A stretch of 64,000 nt of DNA from Ancylobacter polymorphus (lineage in GTDB: Bacteria; Pseudomonadota; Alphaproteobacteria; Rhizobiales; Xanthobacteraceae), in the NCBI RefSeq assembly GCF_022836935.1, contig NZ_CP083239.1, positions 682,001-746,000 of the forward strand, read 5' to 3'. Under the pieces are notes generated by a model. The model saw only the letters and a list, made by a program, of their open reading frames with translations, made no database searches and had not been told where the DNA came from. Positions 27,194 through 35,222 of this stretch are shown here, piece by piece. The position numbers and the translations under genes are program-made. How positions within the stretch are numbered: the stretch's first letter is position 1; every line of letters begins with the position of its first letter.

Positions 27194-27909
27194 TGGCCTT
27201 CCACCTCGGCCGAGAAGCTGTAGCCGCCGCCCCAATGCGTCTTGATCAGCGCCGGGGACTTGGGGTCGGTCTCGATCTTCTTGCGCAGCCGGCTCACCTG
27301 GTTGTCGATGGCGCGGTCGAACGGCTCCGCACTGCGTCCGACGGTAAGGTCGAGCAACTGGTCGCGGCTTAGCACCAGCCCGGCATGGTCGAGAAACACG
27401 CTGAGCAGCCGGAACTCGGCGGTGCTCAACGGCACGGTGAGGCCGTCCGGATCGATCAGTTCGCGTCGCCCGACATTGAGCGCCCAGCGGTCGAAGCGCA
27501 GTTCCTTGGCCTTCAGCTGGCCCCGCTGCGGCGGCAGGCTCTGCACTCGCCGCAGCACCGCCTTGATGCGGGCGAGCAGTTCGCGCGGGTTGAAAGGCTT
27601 GGAGAGATAGTCATCCGCCCCCAGTTCCAGCCCGACGATGCGGTCGGTCTCTTCCGCCATGGCGGTCAGCATGATGACGGGCAGCTGGGTGGATTCCCTG
27701 AGATAGCGGCAGAGCGAGAGGCCGTCCTCGCCCGGCATCATCACGTCGAGCACCACGAGGTCGAAGGCGTTACGCTCCATCAGCCGGCGGAACGCGGCAG
27801 CGTTCTCCGCCAGCGAAGTGCGGTAACCGTGCCGGTGCAGATATTTACCGACGAGATCGCGAATGTCGCGATGGTCGTCGACGATGGCGATGTGCGGTAC
27901 GGCGTCCAT
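27190..27909 (-). CDS. OmpR-family response regulator
   Basis: A 239-residue regulator. Receiver domain with acidic pair in AIVDDHRDI, phospho-Asp in DLVVLDVMMPGEDG and the Lys of LSKPFNPRELLARIKAVLRR; C-terminal winged helix with VPLSTAEFRLLSVFLDHAGL and DNQVSRLRKKIETDP. Likely binds 10-bp direct repeats. TGCGACA repeats before iorA (19182) and at 27993-28043, upstream of its divergent neighbour, are candidate sites. Confidence 0.93.
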   Translation of the reverse strand: MDAVPHIAIVDDHRDIRDLVGKYLHRHGYRTSLAENAAAFRRLMERNAFDLVVLDVMMPGEDGLSLCRYLRESTQLPVIMLTAMAEETDRIVGLELGADDYLSKPFNPRELLARIKAVLRRVQSLPPQRGQLKAKELRFDRWALNVGRRELIDPDGLTVPLSTAEFRLLSVFLDHAGLVLSRDQLLDLTVGRSAEPFDRAIDNQVSRLRKKIETDPKSPALIKTHWGGGYSFSAEVEGQ

Positions 27910-27992
27910 GGTTAAGCTCCACGCCTTTTACATACCGCCATCGCCCTTTGCCCGCTGGGAAAAATTGTAACAAAGCGTATAGCGCCGATCGG

Positions 27993-28058
27993 TTGCGACA
28001 GCCGGAGACAATTGACGGTCTCTTGCGAAGAATTTCTGCGACATCTGCCGCCTATCTT
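27993..28058 (+). promoter_or_regulatory. TGCGACA box array upstream of the small secreted-protein gene
   Basis: TTGCGACA at 27993-28000, then GGAGACA ten bases on (28004-28010), TTCTGCGACA at 28034-28043 and CCTATCTT at 28051-28058. The spacing (41 bases between first and third boxes, 9 bases to the TATCTT) nearly equals that at 19182-19246 (40 and 9). The region lies between the response-regulator gene and the secreted-protein gene. Confidence 0.55.
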
Positions 28059-28190
28059 GGCTTCATCGGACGTCGGCAAGCCGCCGGCGCGTCAGATACC
28101 CGAGTAAAGGCAATTACTCATTCAGTTTATATAGGCTCTCCGGCGCACCGACAAATCGGATCAGGAGAGATCAAAACAGGAGATACTATC

Positions 28191-28466
28191 ATGACCAAGA
28201 TCAACTGGAAGATGACCCTCACCGCCGCCGTTCTTTCTCTGTCTGCCGCTGGCCTGGTCAACACGGCTTTGGCCGATGGGCGGGACCCGGCGGAGAAGGC
28301 CGGCTACGACGCCGCTGTCCGCAGCTCCAGCGAGGCGCGGGCCAATGGCGGCGTGGCGGGCCCGGTCATCGAGGGCCGCAACGCCTATGTGCAGCAGCCC
28401 TCGACCCAGAATGTCGAGCCCTACATCCAGCGCCAGATCGAACAGAACGCTCGCTCCACCCGCTGA
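28191..28466 (+). CDS. small secreted protein of unknown function
   Basis: A 91-residue protein with a Sec signal (KMTLTAAVLSLSAAGLVNTALA) and a polar mature part of about 65 residues (DGRDPAEKAGYDAAVRSSSE ... NVEPYIQRQIEQNARSTR) without cysteines or haem motifs. AGGAG is 9 bases before the ATG. It shares a TGCGACA box array with the sox/molybdo run, so co-regulation is likely, but no function can be assigned. Mature protein looks disordered or short-helical. Confidence 0.7.
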   Translation: MTKINWKMTLTAAVLSLSAAGLVNTALADGRDPAEKAGYDAAVRSSSEARANGGVAGPVIEGRNAYVQQPSTQNVEPYIQRQIEQNARSTR

Positions 28467-28918
28467 GAGCATCGCAATCTGTGAGGGGAGGGCGCGGGCC
28501 GGAAGGTCGGCGCCCTTCGCGCGTCCTGTCCCGGGAATCCGGCGGCGCCGTACTGCACCGCTGAAAAGCCTGGGCGACCTTCCGCCTCCCTCATCCCCGG
28601 GCTTGACCCGGGGACCCAGCCTTCCCAGTAGCACCCGGCCAAAAGCCTGGGTGGCCGGGTCAAGCCCGGTCGTGAGGGCACGGAAACGGCCTCGCGGCCC
28701 CAACCCAAGCAACGTCATCCCAAGGATGCCCGGCCAGCGGCCGGGCCTCGGAGGAGGCGCGCCGGGGCGCACCGAACGGACCATCCTTCGAGGCCGCCTG
28801 CGGCGGCGCCTCAGGATGACGGCGCGCCGAGACGCGCGGGGCGTCGCGGCCGAGATGCCGGAACGACCCACCCGCCGGACAGTTCCGCAATCGACCCGGC
28901 GGCTGTATAGCCCTGCCC
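28467..28918. repeat. repeat-rich intergenic region
   Basis: No gene is seen in these 452 bases. They hold a CCCCGGG-type unit at 28591-28676 (TCATCCCCGGGCTTGACCCG ... CCGGGTCAAGCCCGG), a partial copy near 28528-28570, a unit GTCATCCC-AAGGATGCCCGGCC near 28714-28757, and a hairpin unit CCATCCTTCGAGGCCGCC ... CTCAGGATGAC at 28782-28822. It seems to be a landing zone for dispersed intergenic repeats. Confidence 0.75.
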
Positions 28919-31411
28919 ATGCCGCCGCCCCTCTCGCCCCTCCCCATCGACGACGCCCTGCCGGAACTCACCGCCGCCCTGCGCGCGGGCGCGTCCGCCG
29001 TGCTCGTCGCCCCGCCCGGCGCGGGCAAGACCACGCGGGTGCCGCTGGCGCTGCTCGGCGAGCCCTGGGTGGCGGGGCGGAAAATCCTCGTGCTGGAGCC
29101 GCGCCGCCTCGCCGCCCGCGCCGCCGCCACGCGCATGGCGCAGACGCTGGGCGAGGAGGCCGGGCAGACGGTCGGCTACCGCGCCCGTTTCGGCTCCAAG
29201 GTGGGGCGCGCCACCCGCATCGAGGTGATAACCGAAGGCATCTTCACCCGCATGATGCTGGACGACCCGGAACTTTCCGAGGTCGCCGCCGTGCTGTTCG
29301 ACGAGTTCCATGAGCGCAGCCTCGACGCCGATCTCGGCCTCGCTCTGGCGCTCGACGCGCAGGGCGCGCTGCGCGAGGATTTGCGGCTCCTGGTGATGTC
29401 CGCGACGCTGGACGGCGCCCGCGTCGCCCGGCTGCTCGCCGGCGCGCCGGTCATCGAGAGCCTCGGCCGCGCCTTCCCGGTGGCAACGCGCTATGCCGGC
29501 CGGGTGCCGGGCGCGCCGGTGGAGCGGCAAATGGCCGATCTCATCGCCCGCGCGCTGCGCGAAGAGACGGGCTCGCTGCTCGCCTTCCTGCCCGGCGCGT
29601 CTGAGATCCGCCGCACCGAGCGCTTTCTGCGCGAGATGGTCCACGACCCCGCGCTCGACATCGCCCCGCTCTACGGCGCCCTCCCCCCGACCGAGCAGGA
29701 CCGCGCCATCGCCCCGGCGCCCAAAGGCCGGCGCAAGGTGGTGCTCGCCACCTCCATCGCCGAGACCAGCCTCACCATCGAGGGCGTGCGCGTCGTCATC
29801 GACAGCGGCCTCGCCCGGGTGCCCCGCTTCGAGCCCGGCGTCGGCCTCACCCGGCTGGAAACGGTGCGGGTGTCGCGCGCCGCCGCCGACCAGCGGCGCG
29901 GCCGCGCCGGGCGCACCGAGCCCGGCGTGTGCCTGCGGCTGTGGAGCGAACCGGAAACCGCGAGCCTGCCGGCCTTCGCCACGCCGGAAATCCTCGCCGC
30001 CGATCTCTCCCGCCTCGTGCTCGACCTCGCCGTGTGGGGCGTGCGCGATCCCGCCAGCCTCGCCTTTCTTGATCCGCCGCCCACCCCAGCGGTGACGGAG
30101 GCGAAGGCGCTGCTGACGGCGCTCGGCGCCTTTGACGCCGACGGGCAGGTGAGCCCGCTCGGCCGCGCCATGGCCCGGCTGCCGCTGGAACCGCGCCTCG
30201 CCCGCATGGTGATCGAGGGCGCGCGGCGCGGCGCGGGCGAAGAAGCGGCGCGCATCGCCGCCCTCGTGTCCGAGCGCGGCCTCGGCGGCGACGCGCCCGA
30301 CCTCGCGCACCGGCTGATGGATTTTTCCCGCGACCGCTCCCGCCGCGCGGAGGAGGCGCGCCGTCTGGCGGAGCGCTGGGCCGGCGAGGCGGAACGGCAG
30401 GTAGCGGGGGTGCGCGGGGCGGGGACGCGGGCGGCGGGCGACGCCCCCTCCCCCGCTGTGCTGCTGGCGCTGGCCTTTCCTGACCGCGTGGCCCGCGGGC
30501 GCGGCGACGGGCGGCGCTTCGTGCTGGCGAATGGGCGCGGCGCAGCGATCGACCCCGCCACCGCACTCGCCCGCGCCCGCTTCCTCGCCGTCGCCGAACT
30601 CACCGGCACGGCGGACGAGGCCCGCATCCTGCTCGCCGCCGAGCTGACCGAAGCCGAGATCGAGGCCGAATTCGGCGACGCCATCACCGAGGGCGTGGAA
30701 ACGGCGTTCGACCCCGCCGCGGGCGCGCTGCGCGCGCGCCACATCCGCCGGCTCGGCGCGCTGGTGCTGGCGGAGCGCACCGCGCCGCTCAAACCCGGGC
30801 CGGAGACCGCGCGGGCGCTGGCCCGTGCCGCCGCCGCGCGCGGGCTGGAGCGGCTCGCCTGGTCCGAGGCGCAGCGGCAATGGCTGGACCGTGCGCGCTT
30901 TCTCCACGCCAGCGCGCCGGACCTCTGGCCGGACCTTGGCTGGGAGACACTGGCCGCCACCGCCGAGGACTGGCTGGCCCCGGCGCTGGGCGATGTCACC
31001 TCGTTCGGGGCTGTCACCGCCGACCGGCTCGGCCAGGCGCTCTCCGGCCTGCTGCCCTGGGAGCTGTCGCGCGGCATGGAAGCGGCGGCGCCCACCCATT
31101 ACGAGGTGCCGACCGGCTCGCGCCTGCCCATCGACTACGCCGCCGAGGGCGGGCCGACGCTGCATGTGCGGGTGCAGGAACTGTTCGGCCTCACCACCCA
31201 CCCCAGCATCGCCGGCGGGCGGGTGCCGCTGATCCTGTCGCTGCTCTCCCCGGCGCACCGGCCGATCCAGCTCACCCGCGACCTGCCGGCCTTCTGGGCC
31301 GGCTCCTGGCGCGATGTGCGCGCGGAGATGCGCGGGCGCTACCCGCGCCACCCCTGGCCGGAAGACCCGGCGCAGGCCGAGCCGACAAGGCGGGCGAAGC
31401 CGCGCGGCTGA
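28919..31411 (+). CDS. hrpB: ATP-dependent RNA helicase HrpB
   Basis: An 830-residue DEAH-type helicase: Walker A in VAPPGAGKTTRVPLAL, DEFHER (motif II), VMSATLDG (III), ATSIAETSLTIEGV (V) and QRRGRAGRTEPG (VI), then the HrpB-specific C-terminal domain (EVPTGSRLPIDYA; LFGLTTHPSIAGGRVP). Role in RNA metabolism is poorly defined in bacteria. Start taken at the ATG at 28919; the following Pro-rich residues are weakly conserved, so the true start might be slightly later. Confidence 0.95.
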   Translation: MPPPLSPLPIDDALPELTAALRAGASAVLVAPPGAGKTTRVPLALLGEPWVAGRKILVLEPRRLAARAAATRMAQTLGEEAGQTVGYRARFGSKVGRATRIEVITEGIFTRMMLDDPELSEVAAVLFDEFHERSLDADLGLALALDAQGALREDLRLLVMSATLDGARVARLLAGAPVIESLGRAFPVATRYAGRVPGAPVERQMADLIARALREETGSLLAFLPGASEIRRTERFLREMVHDPALDIAPLYGALPPTEQDRAIAPAPKGRRKVVLATSIAETSLTIEGVRVVIDSGLARVPRFEPGVGLTRLETVRVSRAAADQRRGRAGRTEPGVCLRLWSEPETASLPAFATPEILAADLSRLVLDLAVWGVRDPASLAFLDPPPTPAVTEAKALLTALGAFDADGQVSPLGRAMARLPLEPRLARMVIEGARRGAGEEAARIAALVSERGLGGDAPDLAHRLMDFSRDRSRRAEEARRLAERWAGEAERQVAGVRGAGTRAAGDAPSPAVLLALAFPDRVARGRGDGRRFVLANGRGAAIDPATALARARFLAVAELTGTADEARILLAAELTEAEIEAEFGDAITEGVETAFDPAAGALRARHIRRLGALVLAERTAPLKPGPETARALARAAAARGLERLAWSEAQRQWLDRARFLHASAPDLWPDLGWETLAATAEDWLAPALGDVTSFGAVTADRLGQALSGLLPWELSRGMEAAAPTHYEVPTGSRLPIDYAAEGGPTLHVRVQELFGLTTHPSIAGGRVPLILSLLSPAHRPIQLTRDLPAFWAGSWRDVRAEMRGRYPRHPWPEDPAQAEPTRRAKPRG

Positions 31412-31432
31412 ATTCCTTGCCGCGACAAAGTA

Positions 31433-31464
31433 TTAACCATGCCGTTCCGGCAAACATTAACCAC
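31433..31464. promoter_or_regulatory. two TTAACC half-sites (CtrA-like), tentative
   Basis: TTAACCAT at 31433 and TTAACCAC at 31457 lie 24 bases apart, upstream of the pilin-like gene. CtrA half-sites read TTAACC(A/T), but the usual N7 spacing of a full site is not met. Confidence 0.3.
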
Positions 31465-31592
31465 AGACCAAGAGGATGAGCGCGCAAGGCTGGCTTTAAC
31501 GCGTGGTCAAGGTGTGAGGCGCAAGCTGACCCCACAACAAAATCTGTCCCAAGACAGATGTCACGTGGATGATTTCAAGCAGAGACAGGCCC

Positions 31593-31811
31593 ATGCGCGA
31601 AATGGTGGAACGGGAAATGGTCGGGCAGTCGATGGCATCGCGCCGTCGCACCGCCGTCGCACGCCGCCCCCAGGGCACAGGCCTTGAATATGGCCTGATC
31701 GCCGCCGCGCTCGCGGTCGCCATCGTCACCGTCGTCGTCGGCGTCGGCACCCGCTATGGCGGGCTGCCGACGGCCACGTCGGCGGTCTCGGTCGATGTGA
31801 TGGTGCGCTGA
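31593..31811 (+). CDS. Flp-type pilin-like peptide
   Basis: A 72-residue protein whose core GTGLEYGLIAAALAVAIVTV matches the Flp/Fap pilin signature (short leader, Glu-Tyr just inside a hydrophobic helix, GLIAA). The leader MREMVEREMVGQSMASRRR is charged, as for prepilin-peptidase substrates; cleavage would follow a Gly before TGLEY. The Glu is one position closer to the presumed cut than usual. ATGs at 31569, 31617 and 31632 are alternative starts. No tad/cpa assembly genes are in the window, so it is an orphan here. Confidence 0.6.
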   Translation: MREMVEREMVGQSMASRRRTAVARRPQGTGLEYGLIAAALAVAIVTVVVGVGTRYGGLPTATSAVSVDVMVR

Positions 31812-31819
31812 AGCGCGGC

Positions 31820-31846
31820 AGAGCACGTTTTTCCGATCAGGTTCAG
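31820..31846. repeat. fragment of palindromic intergenic repeat
   Basis: AGAGCACGTTTTTCCGATCA followed by GGTTCAG resembles one arm of the unit at 5398-5452. The matching second arm is missing. It overlaps the last bases of the CNNM/CBS gene. Confidence 0.6.
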
Positions 31847-33162
31847 CCCAAAAGCGGCGCCCGCCGGCGCGGCACCACGGCGCGCTGCACCAGCAGCTTG
31901 TCGACGCGCCGTCCGTCCATGTCCACCACCTCGAAGCGCCAGCCCATGGATTCGAAGGCAGCGCCCTCCTGCGGCAGCGCCTTGAGTTCATGCAGCACCA
32001 GGCCGGCGGCGGTGTGGAAGCCGGCGTCCTGCGGCAGCTGGATGCCGAGCACCTCGGCGAGTTCGTCCACCGGCGTGGAGCCGGCGACGAGATAGCTGCC
32101 ATCGGCGCGTTCCACCACATCGGGCTTGGCAAGGCCCGCCTCGTCCAGCACCACCGTGCCGGCGATGGCGTCGAGCAGGTCGGCAGGGGTGAGGATGCCG
32201 ACCATCGAGCCATATTCGTCCACCACCAGCGCCAGCGGCGATTCCGCATGGCGCAGCACCTTCATCGCGTCGAGCGCGCCGGCGGTCTCCACCAGCACGG
32301 CGGCGGGCTTCACCAGGCGGCGCGGGTCCGGCGTCTCGCCATTGAGATAGGCTTCGAGCAGGTCGCGAATGTCGATGACGCCGACGCTCTCCTCCGGCGT
32401 GCCCTCGCAGGCCGGCATGCGGGTGTGGCGGGTCTCGCGAATGGTCTGGCGCACGGCGTCGGGGTCGTCGGTGAGGTCGATCCAGTCGACATCGGTGCGC
32501 GGCGTCATCACCGCGCGCACCGGCCGGTCGGCGAGGCGCATCACGCCCGCGATCATCTTGCGCTCGTCGGGGTCGATGACGCCCGCCGTCTCCGCCTCCA
32601 TCACGATGGCGCGGATTTCCTCGTCGGTGACGTTGTTCTCCTCGCCCTTGCCGTGCTCGCCGAGCAGGCGCAGCACGAGGCGGGAGGAAATGTCGAGCAG
32701 CCACACCGCCGGCGCGCCGATGCGGGCCAGCATCACCATGCCCGGCGCCACCAGGCTCGCGAGCTTTTCCGGGCTCTGCAGAGCGAGGCGCTTGGGGATG
32801 AGTTCGCCGATGATCAGCGAGATATAGGTGATCGCCGCCACCACGAGCGAATAGCCGAGGCCGCCGGCAAGGCCGGGCGACATGCCCTGTTGCTGCAGCC
32901 ATTCGCCCAGCATGGTGCCGAGCGTGGCGCCGGAGAAGGCGCCGGCCAGAATGCCGATCAGGGTGATGCCGATCTGCACGGTGGAGAGGAAGCGGCCGGG
33001 GTCGGCGGCGAGCTGCAGCGCCATGCGGGCGCCGCGGGAGCCGGCATCGGCCATGGAGCGCAGGCGGGCCGGGCGGGCGGAGACGACGGAAAGCTCGGCC
33101 ATGGCGAGCACGCCATTGATCAGGACGAGCAGGACGACGACGGCGATTTCAAAAAGGGGCAT
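31843..33162 (-). CDS. CNNM/CBS-domain hemolysin-family protein
   Basis: A 439-residue membrane protein. The N-terminal CNNM domain has about four helices (LFEIAVVVLLVLINGVLAMA; QIGITLIGILAGAFSGATL; YSLVVAAITYISLIIGELIP), followed by a CBS pair (VMTPRTDVDWIDL; ALVVDEYGSMVGILTPADLL) and a CorC_HlyC domain (ADGSYLVAGSTPVDELAEVL). Relatives act in Mg/Co efflux or unspecified transport; the hemolysin name is historical. I chose the ATG at 33162; an ATG at 33222 is open, but its 20 codons use triplets unusual here (CGT GCT ACA TCA TTG). Confidence 0.88.
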   Translation of the reverse strand: MPLFEIAVVVLLVLINGVLAMAELSVVSARPARLRSMADAGSRGARMALQLAADPGRFLSTVQIGITLIGILAGAFSGATLGTMLGEWLQQQGMSPGLAGGLGYSLVVAAITYISLIIGELIPKRLALQSPEKLASLVAPGMVMLARIGAPAVWLLDISSRLVLRLLGEHGKGEENNVTDEEIRAIVMEAETAGVIDPDERKMIAGVMRLADRPVRAVMTPRTDVDWIDLTDDPDAVRQTIRETRHTRMPACEGTPEESVGVIDIRDLLEAYLNGETPDPRRLVKPAAVLVETAGALDAMKVLRHAESPLALVVDEYGSMVGILTPADLLDAIAGTVVLDEAGLAKPDVVERADGSYLVAGSTPVDELAEVLGIQLPQDAGFHTAAGLVLHELKALPQEGAAFESMGWRFEVVDMDGRRVDKLLVQRAVVPRRRAPLLG

Positions 33163-33320
33163 CGGCTCGGGGTTGGCAATCAGGGATCGCAATGATGTAG
33201 CACGATTGGTCGCATTCTCCATGGCGCTCAACGGTCGGAGGGTGCGGCGCCGCGTTTGACGCCCGCCGCGCGGGCGCCTAGAAGCGCCGTGACCCCTCCC
33301 CTGCCGCCGGCGGAACCGCT

Positions 33321-34433
33321 ATGTCCTTCAACAGTTTCGGCCATCTCTTCCGTGTCACCACCTTCGGCGAGAGCCATGGCCCGGCGATTGGCGGGGTGAT
33401 CGACGGCTGCCCGCCCGGCCTCCGCTTCCGGCTGGAGGAGGTGCAGGCCGCGCTCGACCGCCGCCGCCCCGGCCAGTCGCGCTTCACCACCCAGCGCCGC
33501 GAGCCGGACGAGGTGAAGATCCTCTCCGGCACGCTGGCCGAGGAGGACGGCACGCTTATTTCCACCGGCACGCCGATCGCCTTCCTCATCGAGAATGTCG
33601 ACCAGCGCTCCAAGGATTATTCGGCGATTTCCGAGAGCTACCGCCCCGGCCATGCCGATTATGCCTATGACGTGAAATACGGCCTGCGCGACCCTCGCGG
33701 CGGCGGGCGCTCCTCCGCGCGCGAGACGGCGGTGCGCGTCGCCGCCGGCGCCATCGCCGCCAAGGTGCTGCCTGGCGTGACCATCACCGGCGCGCTGGTG
33801 CAGATGGGCGAGATCGGCATCGACCGGGCGAACTGGGACAGCGCCGAGATCGGCAGCAACCCGTTCTTCTGCCCGGACGCGCAGGCCGCCGCGCGCATGG
33901 CGGACTATCTCGACGGCATCCGCAAATCCGGCTCCTCGGTGGGCGCGGTGATCGAGGTGGTGGCGGAAGGCGTGCCGCCGGGCCTCGGCGCCCCGCTCTA
34001 TGGCAAGCTCGACGCCGACCTCGCGGCGGCGCTGATGAGCATCAACGCGGTGAAGGGCGTGGAGATCGGCGAGGGCTTCGCCAGCGCCACGCTCACCGGC
34101 GAGGACAATGCCGACGAGATGCGCATAGGCAATGACGGCCGCCCGGTCTTCCTCGCCAACCATGCCGGCGGCATTCTCGGCGGCATTTCCACCGGCCAGC
34201 CGGTGGTGGTGCGGTTCGCGGTGAAGCCCACCTCCTCCATCCTCACCCCGCGCCGCACGGTGACGCGCCATGGTGAAGACGCGGAGATCGTCACCAAGGG
34301 AAGGCACGACCCCTGCGTCGGCATCCGCGCCGTGCCGGTGGGCGAGGCGATGGTGGCCTGCGTGCTCGCCGACCATTTCCTGCGCCATCGCGGGCAGGTC
34401 GGCACGCCGCCCGTATGGCCGTTCCCGCGCTGA
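33321..34433 (+). CDS. aroC: chorismate synthase
   Basis: A 370-residue enzyme that makes chorismate from EPSP with reduced FMN. The three family signatures are present: [33 protein letters not shown] with [11 protein letters not shown], and the C-terminal [17 protein letters not shown]. Length is normal. It precedes the ribB gene by about 790 bases of non-coding DNA. No strong ribosome site is needed to choose the start because [20 protein letters not shown] is the usual N-terminus. Confidence 0.97.
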   Translation: MSFNSFGHLFRVTTFGESHGPAIGGVIDGCPPGLRFRLEEVQAALDRRRPGQSRFTTQRREPDEVKILSGTLAEEDGTLISTGTPIAFLIENVDQRSKDYSAISESYRPGHADYAYDVKYGLRDPRGGGRSSARETAVRVAAGAIAAKVLPGVTITGALVQMGEIGIDRANWDSAEIGSNPFFCPDAQAAARMADYLDGIRKSGSSVGAVIEVVAEGVPPGLGAPLYGKLDADLAAALMSINAVKGVEIGEGFASATLTGEDNADEMRIGNDGRPVFLANHAGGILGGISTGQPVVVRFAVKPTSSILTPRRTVTRHGEDAEIVTKGRHDPCVGIRAVPVGEAMVACVLADHFLRHRGQVGTPPVWPFPR

Positions 34434-34487
34434 GGCCGGCGCTTGCGGCCGGTGGCAGCGAAGGGGCAGCATTCATCGCCAAGCGTC

Positions 34488-34587
34488 GTCATCCCGGCCG
34501 AAGCGCAGCGAAGAGCCGGGATCGCTCTCCAATGTCGGCACGATGTCAGCACGATCCCGGATCGGCCTGACGGCCGTCCGGGATGAC
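34488..34587. repeat. GTCATCCCGG...CCGGGATGAC intergenic palindromic repeat
   Basis: Starts GTCATCCCGGCCGAAGCG and ends GGCCGTCCGGGATGAC. Same family as 7696-7780. It occupies the first part of the 789-base gap between aroC and ribB. Confidence 0.8.
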
Positions 34588-34789
34588 GGCGCGGGAACAG
34601 GAGGCGGCCACGGCATTTACGCTCGACCTCATCGAGGAATAAAATCCTAGACACGCCCCATTTTCTCTGCCATCCTTGCCCCACCTCATCCCGACGAAGG
34701 GGGCGCAACCGGAGCGGCCGGCTCGCGCGGGGTGGGGGGCGGTGGCCGAGCAGCGGGGATAACGCACCCCAAGGCCCGGCGGCCCAAGC

Positions 34790-35065
34790 CATGCGTCCCC
34801 GGTCGGTCTTCCCACCGGCCACGGGGCGACGCGCGCCGACCCGTCCGCAAGGGCGTGCCGGCGCGTCAAGCACCCCACAGGGGAGGATAGAAAGCGACAG
34901 TCCTCCCGGGCGCGCATGGAGCAAGCCTAGAAACACCGCGTTGCGGGGCGCCGGAGGCGGCGCGTCGGACGGTTGAAGACCTGCTTGCACCACCTTTTCA
35001 CACACGGTGCAGGCGACCGCCGGGGTTTCCGCCCCGGCGCCCCGCACGCCCCTTTTCGGGGCGGC
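34790..35065 (+). ncRNA. candidate structured RNA upstream of ribB
   Basis: Six hairpins can be drawn on the plus strand: CCCCG/CGGGG with inner GTCGGT/ACCGGC (34797-34826); CGCGCCG/CGGCGCG closing CGTCC-GCAA-GGGCG with a GNRA tetraloop (34832-34865); GGGAGGA/TCCTCCC (34881-34907); TGCACC/GGTGCA (34986-35011); CGCCGGGG/CCCCGGCG (35018-35039); GCCCC/GGGGC (35048-35062). No convincing protein reading frame is present. I recall similar sequence in other Hyphomicrobiales genomes, sometimes called as spurious genes, but cannot verify it. It is not recognisably RNase P RNA, tmRNA or an FMN riboswitch. Class unknown. Confidence 0.4.
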
Positions 35066-35152
35066 AGGCGACGTGCCGGCCCGCAGCCCCGCGCCCGAAC
35101 CGGCGACGGGGTGCTTCACGCTGCCTGCTTTGCCGCGTGGCCCGCGCCCCCT

Positions 35153-35171
35153 CTTTCAGTATTACTGAAAG
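35153..35171. promoter_or_regulatory. operator-like perfect palindrome upstream of the HTH-ribB gene
   Basis: CTTTCAGTA-T-TACTGAAAG is a perfect 9-bp inverted repeat around one base, in an otherwise GC-rich region, 52-70 bases before the start codon at 35223. Size and symmetry suit a Cro/CI-type dimer, and the downstream gene begins with just such a helix-turn-helix domain. Confidence 0.65.
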
Positions 35172-35222
35172 CTCCGCATCTTTTCATTGCGGACGAAAGC
35201 AGGACGGCCTAGCCTGTCGGTC

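Noticed and set aside
27948..28190. Upstream extension of the small secreted protein
   Set aside because: The extension would bury the signal peptide and covers the TGCGACA boxes; the ATG at 28191 has a good ribosome site.
34790..35065. FMN riboswitch, tmRNA or RNase P RNA before ribB
   Set aside because: None of the conserved cores (RFN element, tmRNA tag or acceptor end, GAGGAAAGTCC of RNase P) can be found on either strand.
33998..35119. Long minus-strand open frame across aroC and the gap before ribB
   Set aside because: It overlaps aroC on the opposite strand and has low-complexity Pro/Ala/Arg/Gly composition; the high G+C opens such frames often.
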